Positions 63,902 to 64,000 of a DNA stretch of 64,000 bases are shown piece by piece; position 1 is the stretch's first letter; every line of letters starts with the position of its first letter. The notes beneath the pieces were generated by a model. It made no database searches, was not told the DNA's origin, and worked only from the letters and a program-made list of their open reading frames with translations. Position numbers and translations under genes: made by a program. The DNA comes from Vescimonas sanitatis (GTDB lineage Bacteria; Bacillota; Clostridia; Oscillospirales; Oscillospiraceae). The DNA is taken from the NCBI RefSeq assembly GCF_049060325.1, contig NZ_JBMGPW010000001.1, positions 462,393 to 526,392 on the forward strand, written 5' to 3'.

Positions 63902-64000
63902 GGTCAAGCCCTCGGGCTATTAGTACCGGTCAGCTGCACACGTTACCGCGCTTCCACCTCCGGCCTATCAACCAGATCGTCTTTCTGGGCCCTTACTCCA
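63902..64000 (-). rRNA. rrl: 23S ribosomal RNA, 3' end (partial)
   Basis: The minus strand reads toward the 23S 3' end: TTGATAGGCCGGAGGTGGAA, then GACCGGTACTAATAGCCCGA and GGGCTTGACC. The rest lies beyond the window. Confidence 0.92.

Overview
The window is a GC-rich Clostridia-type chromosome segment. Split glutamate synthase genes, a type III glutamine synthetase, an ANTAR regulator and BmpA/Nup-type transport genes suggest the Oscillospiraceae, but this is inference without a database search. It carries one complete-looking 45 kb prophage between 16-bp direct repeats at 3146-3161 and 48466-48481.

Left host flank (1-3145, minus strand): a cobalamin riboswitch with its own promoter and terminator controls an exported CbiK-like cobaltochelatase lipoprotein. 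A lipoprotein of unknown role and a truncated metal/cobalamin ABC substrate-binding protein follow. The prophage sits about a dozen bases upstream of the riboswitch promoter.

Prophage (3146-48481): a long rightward block for replication and nucleotide metabolism comes first (DUF2800 nuclease-like protein, DUF2815 SSB-like protein, family A DNA polymerase, cytosine methyltransferase, PP-loop sulfurtransferase-like protein, ThyX, MazG-like protein, VapE-type primase/helicase, VRR-NUC nuclease, SNF2 helicase). It contains a repeat-dense candidate origin at 16290-16560. An ArpU/sigma-like regulator leads into packaging, head, contractile tail (PBSX/Xkd-type myovirus), baseplate, fibres and lysis genes. 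The tail chaperone has an A AAA AAC frameshift site.

Between the fibres and the lysis genes is a diversity-generating retroelement (DGR): Avd-like protein, template repeat (TR) 40565-40665, reverse transcriptase, and a C-type-lectin-like target with variable repeat VR1 at 42383-42483. A second variable repeat with adenine-only differences from the same TR lies in a small lectin-like gene 36 kb away at the left end of the prophage (VR2, 4153-4217).

The right end holds two leftward unknown genes, a divergent operator pair, two XRE repressors and an IS30-family DDE transposase. That transposase is the only recombinase between the repeats, and the first gene at the left end is a stand-alone copy of its DNA-binding domain.

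Right host flank (48482-64000): type III glutamine synthetase (minus) faces away from a nitrogen operon (three-part glutamate synthase, type I glutamine synthetase, ANTAR regulator); both leaders contain terminators. Then come a small basic protein gene whose reading frame has no stop before its terminator, a nucleoside ABC transporter operon (minus), a GNAT acetyltransferase, an XRE/zinc-ribbon protein, a DUF2812-like membrane protein, and the 3' end of an rRNA operon (23S, tRNA-Lys, tRNA-Glu, 5S; minus).
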